61,383 nucleotides of DNA from Veronia pacifica (GTDB taxonomy: Bacteria; Pseudomonadota; Gammaproteobacteria; Enterobacterales; Vibrionaceae): assembly GCF_001707825.1 (NCBI RefSeq), contig NZ_LYBM01000034.1:1-61383 (forward strand). Direction: 5' to 3'. The position numbers were made by a program, and so were the translations under genes. The notes beneath the pieces were generated by a model that saw only the letters and a list, made by a program, of their open reading frames with translations, did not search any database and was not told where the DNA came from. Numbering within the stretch: the stretch's first letter is position 1; each line of letters starts with the position of its first letter. This document shows, piece by piece, positions 53,637-61,383 of the stretch.

Positions 53637-54187
53637 CTCATTGTCCTCAGTTCTTTTTCCAACGATAACTCTCGACGCAGACATGCCTTAACAAGCCGGG
53701 AATGTGCAAATAGCCCTGTAAGGGCAATGACCATGCCACCAAGTGTGGGAAAGGTCGCCATTGCAATACCTCCAGCCATAGAGCGAACGTCGCTGTTTCC
53801 TTGGTTCGCCATTACGTCAAAAACTGCAATCATGCCTGTCACTGTGCCAAGCAGACCCAACATAGGGCAAATTGTTATTAGCCCTTTAATCAACATTAAA
53901 CGTTGATTTAGCTTCAGTTGGGCCTGAAAAAGCCATCCGTCACGAATTGCGATAGACGACCATGAACAGCAGTGACTGCGGTGACGCCATGCGGCTACCC
54001 AACGCTGGCGTTCTTTTGGAAAAGTAATATTCACGTACAGAAAACGTTCAATCATCAAGCACCACATGATGGCCGCGACGGATGCCAGCCACCACAGAAC
54101 AGGCCCTCCGGCATCCATAAAACTCTCAGTGGTGTGAAACCAATGGTCGATGAAGTTACTGAATATTTGTGCGACATCCATCTTCAT
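53633..54187 (-). CDS. ExbB2-type (MotA/TolQ/ExbB) protein
   Basis: 184 residues, with membrane segments at about 28-48, 105-125 and 145-165. CPMLGLLGTVTGMIAVFDVMA and GGIAMATFPTLGGMVIALTGLFAH are ExbB/TolQ motifs. Forms the proton channel with ExbD. Overlaps ttpC and exbD. Confidence 0.93.
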   Translation of the reverse strand: MKMDVAQIFSNFIDHWFHTTESFMDAGGPVLWWLASVAAIMWCLMIERFLYVNITFPKERQRWVAAWRHRSHCCSWSSIAIRDGWLFQAQLKLNQRLMLIKGLITICPMLGLLGTVTGMIAVFDVMANQGNSDVRSMAGGIAMATFPTLGGMVIALTGLFAHSRLVKACLRRELSLEKELRTMR

Positions 54188-55523
54188 GCCAGTTTGATGT
54201 CCGGAGCGGCGACATTCTGTAGTTCAGACTGTTCTGCAACCAGACCGATACCCACTTTCTCCAAAGTCCCACGAATAGCATCCGCCTGTGAGCTCAACAC
54301 ATTGTGGGCAAGCAGCAGGGGCATCGCTGCGACAAGTCCCAGAACCGTCGTGATAAGCGCAACTGAAATCCCTCCCGCCATCACCTTGGGATCACCATTT
54401 CCCACTTCAGTGATGATTTGAAACGTTTCGATCATACCGATCACTGTGCCGAGAAGCCCAAGCATAGGTGCCAGAGCAGCCAATAACTTCAGCATGGATA
54501 AACCACGTTCGCAAAACTGCTGTTCATCGACGATCACTTCAAGCAAGCGTAATTCAAGTGATTCAAGCCTTCTGTCAGGTTCGTCATGATAGACCTTGAG
54601 CACTCTCCCCAATGGATTATCTCCCGGTATGGTCGGGTTTTTAATTTGCTGTGATATTGCTATACGCATTCTTGTTAAGGATACGCCGCGTACCAACGCA
54701 ATCAGAAGGCCAACACAGAGGAGTACGAGGATAAGTGCGCCAACGGCACCGCCTTGCCGAACACGGTCATCGATACTCGGAGCAGAGCCAAGCAGTGAAA
54801 GTACATCACCTCCACTTGGATCAAAGCTGAAAAGCTGACCCGGCTGAGCAGTTTTCAAGCTTTCCGTAGTGGCGCTATTTTCGGGCTGAAATGCATAATA
54901 TTCGCCAAGGCCACGTTCCGGTTCCCAGTGAATAAATCCATACTCTCCTGCAATAGCAACATCGCCAATACGAATAACATTAGCGGGTTGAACAACGCCA
55001 TCACCATTGAGCAAAGGCAAAGATAATATGCTGAGACTGCACTCGCCTGTAGATGATTGATCATTCCCTGCCACAGCTGGGCTAATTGAGGAAGGTTTGG
55101 CAACTCACTGCTTTTGGCAACATCGTTGAGATTTTTGCCAGCGCTGCCGATGCCTATAGATGCCGGAGAGTCATTTGTTTTTCCCAAGACAAAGGTAGCT
55201 GCATCCCTAATAGTGCCGTTGATCTCGCCCAAACTGCCGGACTCGATACGAAGACGTTCTTCAAGGCGAGTAATGGCTGCCTCATTCGAGCTAAACTTGC
55301 TATTCAACTGGTCAACGTCTCCAGTTAACGCTACTTTCTTTGCTCTCATGGCATCAAGCTTCGCACTCAACTCACGTTCTTCACTGATAAATGCCAGTTC
55401 ACGGGCTTTATCGTGTTCAGCACTTTTCTGCTGCGCGTTAAGTGATTTATCTACCAGGTTTGCCTGAGCTGGAAACGCGATAACTATTAGAAAAAAAGAG
55501 ACAGATGTTAAATATCGCCACAT
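54184..55523 (-). pseudogene. ttpC: TtpC-like TolQ/ExbB protein, frameshifted
   Basis: Two overlapping frames make one protein. The N-terminal frame (55523 to 54855) has a signal peptide and a long coiled coil. The C-terminal frame (55074 to 54184) has the periplasmic end, membrane helices and PMLGLLGTVIGMIETF of the ExbB fold. Adding one G to the GG run near 55046 joins them as HLQGECSLSILSLPLLNG, about 445 residues, the size of Vibrio TtpC. TtpC is needed for TonB2-dependent iron uptake, so a real lesion would disable the system. Could be a sequencing error. Confidence 0.85.
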
Positions 55524-56293
55524 TACTCAACTCCCCCGTCCTTTGGTAACCGACCGACTGACAAAGGTAGGTTAATCAAACGGGGGGCGCCGCTTTGCTC
55601 TGCAAGAGCAAAAGCATCGTCAATCTCAGGCTTCACCTTACCTGAGGAGAGCTCCCATTCGCCAAGCTTACGACTGTATAACCAATAACTTTTCTTATCC
55701 GGGCTTCTCGCAACCAGACTTACACGGCCAAAATGAAGCATATCAACATCGCGGACCAGCCCCTGCTGAGCAATCTGTCCTTTGAATATTCCAAGCTTCT
55801 GTCCATATTCCATCTCAATTCGATACGCCTCCAAAACCCGGCGAAATTTCTCACTGACGGAAACATCGGCACGAGTCATCAATGACCTCAGTTGCGCGAC
55901 CCGAGTCAGCCTTTGTTGCTTTTTAATCGGTATATCCTGTGCCACCCAAGGTTCGAGGCTATCTATCATCCTATACATCAGCGGAACAATCCCCATCCGG
56001 GTATCTGCAAGCTCAGATATTTTGTTTCTGAGTTCTGCTTTTTCATGTTCCTGGTTCTCAATCAGCTTGACCAAATGTGATTGATATATGGTTAGGTTTT
56101 CCGTCTCGCGATCAAGCTGTTCTATTTCTGACTTCATTTTTAAAATGTTTTCAGCGCGTCGATCAATGCGTTGTTGTACCTGTGCTGACGACTGTAATGT
56201 CTGGCCCTCAATCTCACTCGCCCTCTCAAGCGTGCCTGCTATAGAAAATACAGAGAAAAATAAGCCAATAAGGCTAGTAACGATGATTTTCAT
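55523..56293 (-). CDS. DUF3450 protein of the TonB2 operon
   Basis: 256 residues from MKIIVTSLIGLFFSVFSIAG (signal peptide), coiled coil at about 25-90, then MYRMIDSLEPWVAQDIPIKKQQRL and RVSLVARSPDKKSYWLYSRK, typical of DUF3450. First gene of the operon; the longer open frame to 56383 has no signal-like start. Usually encoded next to ttpC; its role in transport is not well defined. Confidence 0.87.
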   Translation of the reverse strand: MKIIVTSLIGLFFSVFSIAGTLERASEIEGQTLQSSAQVQQRIDRRAENILKMKSEIEQLDRETENLTIYQSHLVKLIENQEHEKAELRNKISELADTRMGIVPLMYRMIDSLEPWVAQDIPIKKQQRLTRVAQLRSLMTRADVSVSEKFRRVLEAYRIEMEYGQKLGIFKGQIAQQGLVRDVDMLHFGRVSLVARSPDKKSYWLYSRKLGEWELSSGKVKPEIDDAFALAEQSGAPRLINLPLSVGRLPKDGGVE

Positions 56294-56391
56294 TACGATA
56301 AAAGTCCAATATAGGAGAAAATTCCATCTCGGTAATTCGCCAGATATACAGGGTTCACAATATATCTGAACGATATTATACAAGAGGAACG

Positions 56392-56410
56392 AATAATTAT
56401 GCTCATTATG
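56392..56410 (-). promoter_or_regulatory. Candidate Fur box before the TonB2 operon
   Basis: AATAATTATGCTCATTATG agrees with the palindromic 19-bp Fur consensus at 14 positions and lies about 100 bp upstream of the first gene. Iron control would be expected for a TonB system. Confidence 0.4.
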
Positions 56411-56592
56411 TGACTACGTCTTATGTATTACCTTTGAGCATTAAAATATTAGGCAGTCATGACAAAAAAGAAGAACACCATTTTTAAGACATTGATGCAG
56501 TGAAGACTCATATCCAGTAAGCTCGCCTGATCACTATGCTCGAACAAAGTATGTGTGAAGCGGCTTCCGCTACTCAACCAAACAGAAGTAAA

Positions 56593-57405
56593 TTAACCTT
56601 CAATAAGGCTCTGGCATAACTGGGGTTTTCCTATTTTTTTAGGTCTTTTTCCCTTAGGCTTAATCACATAGTCATCAGGCTTTGGCCACCAACTGAGAAG
56701 CTCATCTCCGCAGCCATCCCCTATGGGAGGTGGCGACTGAGAAATACAGTACTTGTCGCCGGAAGGACATTTAAGGCGGACATGCATATGATAATGATGC
56801 CCAAACCAAGGCCTGACTTTTCTCAGCCACTCCCGATCGCCCTCTTCTTCAGCACAGAGTTGCTTCTTTATTGCCGGATGGACGAAGATCCGCGCAGTCC
56901 GAGAATCAGAGGCAGCGAGGCGTAGTAGGTTAAAGTGGGATTGTTCCCATCGCGATGTATCAACCTTAAACTGCTTAAGGTCAACAAGACTCAGTGCCTG
57001 TGGGGACTCTCTTTCAGAGGAGGAGAGTCTTTGAGAAGCAAAAGAAAACCAGATATCGGCATCCAGCCCCGTCTGGTGACTTCGATGACCGGACGAAAAA
57101 TGTCCTCCTCTTGGCATGGCTAAATCAGCAACCAGAAAGTCTTCACTTCCACTACGGTGCATCCCCTTACCTAAATCAGTAATAAATGCAATGAGGTCTG
57201 AGTGTCCGTAATACCTTACACGAGAAGGACGGATAACCTGATACCCAACTCCTGACAATGGCAACGCCTGACCACCAAATAAACAACCATTAGCATAACC
57301 ACCCACTGTAAATGTTTTACCGAGTGAAGGGCTTTTTACCGCCTGCCAAGGATTCGCATGGACAAAAAAAGTGAGAAACAATGTACTAATAATCAAGCCT
57401 CTCAA
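56593..57405 (-). CDS. mepA: Penicillin-insensitive murein endopeptidase MepA
   Basis: 270 residues with a signal peptide (1-17). MepA motifs are GGHFSSGHRSHQTGLDADIWF (zinc ligands, in parts GHRSHQTGLDAD) and GHHYHMHVRLKCP. Similar in length to E. coli MepA (274). A periplasmic LAS-type peptidase that cuts DD and LD cross-links. Confidence 0.94.
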   Translation of the reverse strand: MRGLIISTLFLTFFVHANPWQAVKSPSLGKTFTVGGYANGCLFGGQALPLSGVGYQVIRPSRVRYYGHSDLIAFITDLGKGMHRSGSEDFLVADLAMPRGGHFSSGHRSHQTGLDADIWFSFASQRLSSSERESPQALSLVDLKQFKVDTSRWEQSHFNLLRLAASDSRTARIFVHPAIKKQLCAEEEGDREWLRKVRPWFGHHYHMHVRLKCPSGDKYCISQSPPPIGDGCGDELLSWWPKPDDYVIKPKGKRPKKIGKPQLCQSLIEG

Positions 57406-57637
57406 TACTCGCTCCTTGCATTACTATCTGTGCATTTTCGGTTTTTGATAGGTCGGGTTAAATCACCTAACGTCGTCTTGAGTGGTTATTAACAATCAAC
57501 GTAATAGTACCTGATATTCTGATCGCAATTCAGAAACTATTAAGCCAGTCTCTTATTTGAATAGCACGTGTTGATTCTCATTTATGCATCAGTAATGTGT
57601 TTTAAACGAACAGTGGCTCGCGAACAAGGACAGTGTG

Positions 57638-59533
57638 ATGTATTGCAGTAAATTAGACATAAAAATAGAAAACAAATTCGATGAGCCGTTGGCTATATCA
57701 TTAGTGCTGACAAACCAGTCTGACAGCCCTATCAGCAACTTCTCACTATGTTTTGATATGCCTCGGTTGCTGGCAGCTGAATCACTGGAAAACGTCAGTC
57801 TTTTGCGACAGGAAGGCTCTCATATTGAGCTCATTGCGCCGAGCGAGCTTCATCTGAAACCGGGCGAAAGTTGGTCATTTCGCATCAAAAGTCATGGTCC
57901 CGCACTGAAAAATATTGCGGAATGCCCAAGGGGAGCATACCTACGCGCAGCTGGCGATGTCTTTGAGGTTCCAATCGGAGGGATCGACATGGCGCAACCA
58001 GCAGACCTCAATGATGAAAAACTCCTCTTGCCTGATGGAAAGCCGGGCATTATTCCACAACCAAACGCCATTTCTGAAAAAACAGGCTTTTTTACTCTGC
58101 GAAATACTCTGACGGTTAATGCCGCCGATCTCGCACTGAATGCAAGAGAATGGCTGGCAGAAAAGCTAGAGGTTCAAATCATTGAGGCCAGCGCTTCTGA
58201 TGCGGTGTTGAGTTTTGTGCTGGTGGACGAAAGAGAGATCAGTGGAGAAGCGTATCAATTAAACGTTGACGCCGAAAAAATTGTTATTCATGCCTCCACA
58301 GCAGCGGGTTTCTTTTATGCCGCTGTCACATTAGCGCAGCTACTAATAACGGGAGAGAGAAAAGCACAGTGTTGTGAGATTGATGACTCTCCACGTTATG
58401 ACTACCGCGGACAATTTCTCGACTGCTCACGCTCATTCCACAGTGTAGAGACGGTCAAATCAATCATTGAGCAAATGGCATGGCTCAAGTTCAACCATTT
58501 TCACTGGCACTTGACCGATGATGAAGGATGGCGAATAGAAATAGATGCTTATCCAGAGCTGACTCAAACAGGAGCTTGGCGTGGGGATACCGAGGCATTG
58601 AAACCCCAATTTGGCTCAGGTATCAAAAGATATGGTGGTTTCTTTACCAAAGACCAGATACGTGATGTTATTGAATTTGCAGAAAAACGCTCAATTACAG
58701 TAGTACCGGAAATTGACATTCCCGGCCATGCAAGAGCACTTATCAAATCCCTGCCCCATCTACTGATTGAACAGGAAGATGCGTCAGAATACGTATCCAT
58801 CCAGCAATACAATGACAATGTCCTCAACCCGGGTCTATCAGCGACCTACGAGGTACTGGAAAATATTCTGGATGAAGTCTGCGAGCTTTTCCCTTCAACT
58901 CTTATTCACCTTGGCGGTGACGAAGTACCGAGTCATGTATGGGAAAAATCGCCTGCATGTAAGATAAAACAGCAAGAGCTTGGACTCGAAGATGTCAGAG
59001 ATCTTGGCAGACATCTTTTCCGTCATTTACAAAACTATTTACGGAACAAAGGTAAAAACTGTGGTTGTTGGGAAGAAGCAATAGACGGGCATAAAGTTGA
59101 TGAGCAAGCTTTGATCTACACATGGTCAAGCCCAGAGAAAATTGCTCAGGCACTATCTGGGGATTATCCTGTTATTGCCTGCCCAGCGCAGTTCACCTAC
59201 TTTGATATGGCAACCAATAACAATATCAATGAAACAGGTGTTTTATGGGCGAACCCAGTCAGTCTAAAAAAAGTATATAGTTTTGAGCCTACCTTTGGCC
59301 TTGAACAAAATGCTGACAAAATACGCGGGACGCAAGCATTGGTCTGGACAGAGTTTGTCAAAGATAAAACAACTCTGGATTATCTCAACTATCCTCGCTT
59401 ATTTGCCCTTTCTGAGGTCGCCTGGACTCAGGAAAAAAATAAAGACTGGGATAATTTCCTTCCCCGAGTCAGCGCTCATACCTCCCACCTTGAAATATTG
59501 GGTATAAAGGGCAGCGGTAAATTACCAGAGTAA
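57638..59533 (+). CDS. Beta-N-acetylhexosaminidase, GH20 family
   Basis: 631 residues. N-terminal carbohydrate-binding-like and GH20b regions (about 1-260) precede the catalytic barrel beginning YDYRGQFLDCSRSFHSVETVK. FNHFHWHLTDDEGWRIEI and the catalytic pair D428-E429 in HLGGDEVPSHVW identify GH20. No signal peptide, so it probably acts on imported chitin oligosaccharides in the cytoplasm. ATG 57638 follows AAGGA at 57626 with good spacing; a GTG lies directly before it. Confidence 0.92.
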   Translation: MYCSKLDIKIENKFDEPLAISLVLTNQSDSPISNFSLCFDMPRLLAAESLENVSLLRQEGSHIELIAPSELHLKPGESWSFRIKSHGPALKNIAECPRGAYLRAAGDVFEVPIGGIDMAQPADLNDEKLLLPDGKPGIIPQPNAISEKTGFFTLRNTLTVNAADLALNAREWLAEKLEVQIIEASASDAVLSFVLVDEREISGEAYQLNVDAEKIVIHASTAAGFFYAAVTLAQLLITGERKAQCCEIDDSPRYDYRGQFLDCSRSFHSVETVKSIIEQMAWLKFNHFHWHLTDDEGWRIEIDAYPELTQTGAWRGDTEALKPQFGSGIKRYGGFFTKDQIRDVIEFAEKRSITVVPEIDIPGHARALIKSLPHLLIEQEDASEYVSIQQYNDNVLNPGLSATYEVLENILDEVCELFPSTLIHLGGDEVPSHVWEKSPACKIKQQELGLEDVRDLGRHLFRHLQNYLRNKGKNCGCWEEAIDGHKVDEQALIYTWSSPEKIAQALSGDYPVIACPAQFTYFDMATNNNINETGVLWANPVSLKKVYSFEPTFGLEQNADKIRGTQALVWTEFVKDKTTLDYLNYPRLFALSEVAWTQEKNKDWDNFLPRVSAHTSHLEILGIKGSGKLPE

Positions 59534-59547
59534 TAGATCTCGATTGA

Positions 59548-59573
59548 AGCTCCACTATTGTGGGGCTTTTTTT
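59548..59573 (+). terminator. Terminator after the GH20 gene
   Basis: AGCTCCAC / GTGGGGCT stem (one G-T pair), loop TATT, then a run of seven T. Confidence 0.85.
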
Positions 59574-59904
59574 ATTCATCATTTTTGAAATATATAGATT
59601 TTTTGTAGATAACTATTTATTTACAGATCAATACTTCGAATCAAGATACGATATTTTTATATTCGCAAACAGCGAAGTGGTCTCTTTCATTAACGTCATT
59701 AAATCAAGAGGACAAATGACGATGTCGAGCCCTTCGTTGTCAATTCCTACCTATTCAGACGACGTTACACCTTAGAACAAGAAGTATTTAACTAACTGAT
59801 TTTTTTGGTGTCATATGAATTTCGTTTTGGTTTCGTGTTTATGTCGTTCAATTTTGAGCGAATAATTGCAAAACTCAACTCACCTCAAAGCAAGGATGTA
59901 TTTG
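59574..59904. other. Intergenic region
   Basis: 330 bp, AT-rich. A short open frame in it (59560-59775) overlaps the terminator and has no ribosome site. No RNA or repeat recognised; should contain the promoter of the HTH gene. Confidence 0.4.
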
Positions 59905-60363
59905 ATGATTATAAGAAAACTTCGATTAAAACGGGGATGGTCTCAGAGCCAGTTGGCTGAAATGGCTGGTGTCACTACCCGAACAATTCAACGGGTCGAA
60001 CAAGGTAATAAGCCGAGTATGGAAACGCGCAAGGCTCTTGCTGCAGTATTTGAGATAGATCTATCAACATTAGAGTTAGAGGACATTCAAATGCAAAACG
60101 AAACTGAATTGAGGGCAGACGAACAGTATGCTCTTATATATGCAAAGCGACTGAAGGAATTTTATGAGTATTTAATTACATATGTGTTCATGGCGGCAAT
60201 ATTTCTAATTGTCATGCACGATGAGCCAGTTGTTTATATTATTTTTGCTGGTCTTGGTATGGGTCTAATCGTTCAAGGGCTTATTGCATTTGAAAAAATT
60301 TATTTCTTTTCTCCCAATTGGGAAAGAAAGCTAGTTGAAAAAAAATTGGGCCGAAAATTATAA
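59905..60363 (+). CDS. XRE-type regulator with C-terminal 2TM domain
   Basis: 152 residues from MIIRKLRLKRGWSQSQLAEMAGVTTRTIQRVEQG, a helix-turn-helix at about 9-55. The C-terminal half has two hydrophobic segments (about 90-108 and 112-130), a 2TM arrangement. Membrane-bound regulator of unknown signal. Start chosen by AAGGA eight bases upstream; ATG 59896 is an alternative. Confidence 0.82.
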   Translation: MIIRKLRLKRGWSQSQLAEMAGVTTRTIQRVEQGNKPSMETRKALAAVFEIDLSTLELEDIQMQNETELRADEQYALIYAKRLKEFYEYLITYVFMAAIFLIVMHDEPVVYIIFAGLGMGLIVQGLIAFEKIYFFSPNWERKLVEKKLGRKL

Positions 60364-60375
60364 CAAGGAGAGGTT

Positions 60376-60636
60376 TTGGAATTTATAGATAAGATATTGA
60401 TGAGTGAAAACTATGGTTTGATCGCGTTTGTGATTATTGCAGTAATTATTTTTTGGTTCCTCCCGGCTTTAATTGCGCTCGTATTTAACCGAAAACAGTT
60501 CAAATACATTCTGCTAGCTTGTATCCCTGCGGGTCTATCTTTCATCTTGTGGGGAGGGGTGTTGGTATGGGCTTTAGGAGGTAAAGCAGTATCGAAATAT
60601 GCAGACAAAGCGTGTAGTGAGGCTAAAACGCAGTAG
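60376..60636 (+). CDS. Small membrane protein
   Basis: 86 residues from a TTG codon with AAGGAGAGG upstream (60364); ATG at 60400 is an alternative without such a site. Two membrane segments (about 13-37 and 45-72). It follows the regulator by 12 bp, so probably one operon and possibly its partner. Family not recognised. Confidence 0.65.
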   Translation: MEFIDKILMSENYGLIAFVIIAVIIFWFLPALIALVFNRKQFKYILLACIPAGLSFILWGGVLVWALGGKAVSKYADKACSEAKTQ

Positions 60637-60835
60637 ATAGGGATAAATATCGCGTGACCAGAAATTTAGGGAGGCTCCCACATACCCGAATATGTCTGAA
60701 GCTCGATTGACTTAATCTTTACAAATAAATGATAGAGATTTTGCTATTTTTTTCTGACACGCCTGAGTTAACTTGCACCTTCGACCGGGGTATACACCGA
60801 AGACTCATTAAAGTGCTTTACACATTACACAGACG

Positions 60836-60870
60836 AAAAAAAGCCCCGCTATGTCTAGCGAGGCTTTTTT
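60836..60870 (-). terminator. rRNA operon terminator
   Basis: AAAAAAAGCC..CGCT / AGCG..GGCTTTTTT stem with loop ATGTCT, just after tRNA-Asp on the minus strand, T run in the correct direction. Confidence 0.85.
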
Positions 60871-60875
60871 ATAAG

Positions 60876-60952
60876 TGGCGGAGCGGACGGGACTCGAACC
60901 CGCGACCCCCGGCGTGACAGGCCGGTATTCTAACCAACTGAACTACCGCTCC
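60876..60952 (-). tRNA. tRNA-Asp (GTC)
   Basis: 77 nt with encoded CCA. Acceptor GGAGCGG / CCGCTCC, anticodon GTC in CCTGTCACG, T arm GGTTCGAGTCC. It closes the rRNA operon after 5S, as in many Vibrionaceae. Confidence 0.97.
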
Positions 60953-61044
60953 ACTCAATACTGAGTAACAAATAAAGTCTTATCGTCGCTGCTTTACTTG
61001 TTTTTGCCTTCATCTTTTTCTCAAAAAGATGAAAACGATGTTTA

Positions 61045-61162
61045 AGCCTGGCGATGTCCTACTCTCACATGGGGAGACCCCACACTACCATCGGCGCTGT
61101 TGCGTTTCACTACTGAGTTCGGCATGGAGTCAGGTGGGTCCACAACGCTATGGTCGCCAAGC
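61045..61162 (-). rRNA. rrf: 5S rRNA
   Basis: About 118 nt; the reverse strand reads GCTTGGCGACCATAGCG at its 5' side and GAGAGTAGGACATCGCCAGGC at its 3' side in parts typical of 5S, with CCGAACTCAGTAGTGAAACG in the middle. Ends are set by homology to within a few bases. Confidence 0.95.
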
Positions 61163-61383
61163 AAATTCTGAGGCTTTATCCCGCTGGCTATAAAAACCGC
61201 TCGCTGCGTTTGTTTGCTCTCTCGTTCAGTTATGTACAGATGTACACGCCTTCGCTCGACTCACAAACCGCCTTGCTATCGCTTTTTATCCCTGCGCTGT
61301 TTCTGCGCTAGCCGGATAAATCCATAATCTTGGAAAGCTGTCTGGTGTTCTCTTACACATTCAATGTTCTACTTTGAGTCCGT
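61163..61383 (-). other. 23S-5S spacer of the rRNA operon
   Basis: About 220 nt without a gene. The window-end bases (reverse strand ACGGACTCAAAG) are those that usually follow 23S closely, so 23S ends just outside. The spacer is longer than the usual 90 or so; TTTATCC and GGATAAA near its ends could pair into a processing stem. Confidence 0.6.

Noticed and set aside
59560-59775. 71-residue open frame after the GH20 gene
   Set aside because: It begins inside the terminator and has no ribosome site.
1-61383. CRISPR array or insertion sequence
   Set aside because: I saw no regularly spaced repeats and no transposase-like reading frame.

Overview
The window is a piece of a gammaproteobacterial chromosome, most likely Vibrionaceae (Photobacterium, Enterovibrio or Grimontia type). 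The support is the order phoR-phoB / sbcCD / rdgC, a trhP (yegQ)-yfhL pair, a TonB2-type energy-transduction operon with ttpC and ttpB-like genes, a GH20 hexosaminidase, and an rRNA operon ending 5S - tRNA-Asp. Genus-level assignment is inference.

Layout. (1) 1-9992, host core: the first codons of phoR, phoB behind a Pho box, sbcC and sbcD (each broken by one frameshift), rdgC, an M23 peptidase and trhP. (2) 9998-13185, relic of an integrated element: a copy of the 5' end of yfhL, a GH2-family hydrolase gene as cargo, then a decayed integrase start and a second yfhL 5' copy. (3) 13138-51105, a complete-looking P2-like prophage of about 38 kb between two 48-bp yfhL copies that differ at two bases. 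(4) 51058-61383, host core again: yfhL, a TPR/TonB/ExbD/ExbB/TtpC/DUF3450 operon with ttpC frameshifted, mepA, a GH20 gene, a small regulator and membrane protein, and the end of an rRNA operon on the minus strand.

Prophage. From left to right it has a four-gene minus-strand defence operon (XamI-like restriction enzyme, adenine methyltransferase, DUF262 protein, HEPN protein), Dam, and a P2-type virion block. That block runs portal and terminase leftward, then scaffold, capsid, terminase small subunit, head completion, tail X, endolysin, membrane protein, Rz/Rz1, R and S rightward. After an insertion with a lipoprotein and a NucS-like nuclease come V W J I H, fibre, FI, FII, E/E' with a slippery heptamer, T, U and D. 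An exported-protein gene follows, then the control region: a tandem-HTH S24 repressor facing a Cro/YdaS-like regulator and an Ogr-like zinc finger. A Toprim/helicase replication protein replaces P2 gpA. The right end has an AlpA/Xis-like protein, a KAP P-loop NTPase and the tyrosine integrase.

How it fits together. The integrase lies next to yfhL and uses its 5' end as attachment site, so each insertion gives yfhL a new start and upstream region and moves it further from trhP, its functional partner in tRNA hydroxylation. Short GTGTTACT repeats sit on both attachment arms. The relic keeps the same arms, so two related elements have used this site in succession. Anti-phage or conversion genes lie at three typical accessory positions: the attL end, between S and V, and beside int.

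Limits: all functions are read from sequence motifs and gene order without database searches. The three host frameshifts are each explained by one missing G in a G run and may be sequencing errors.
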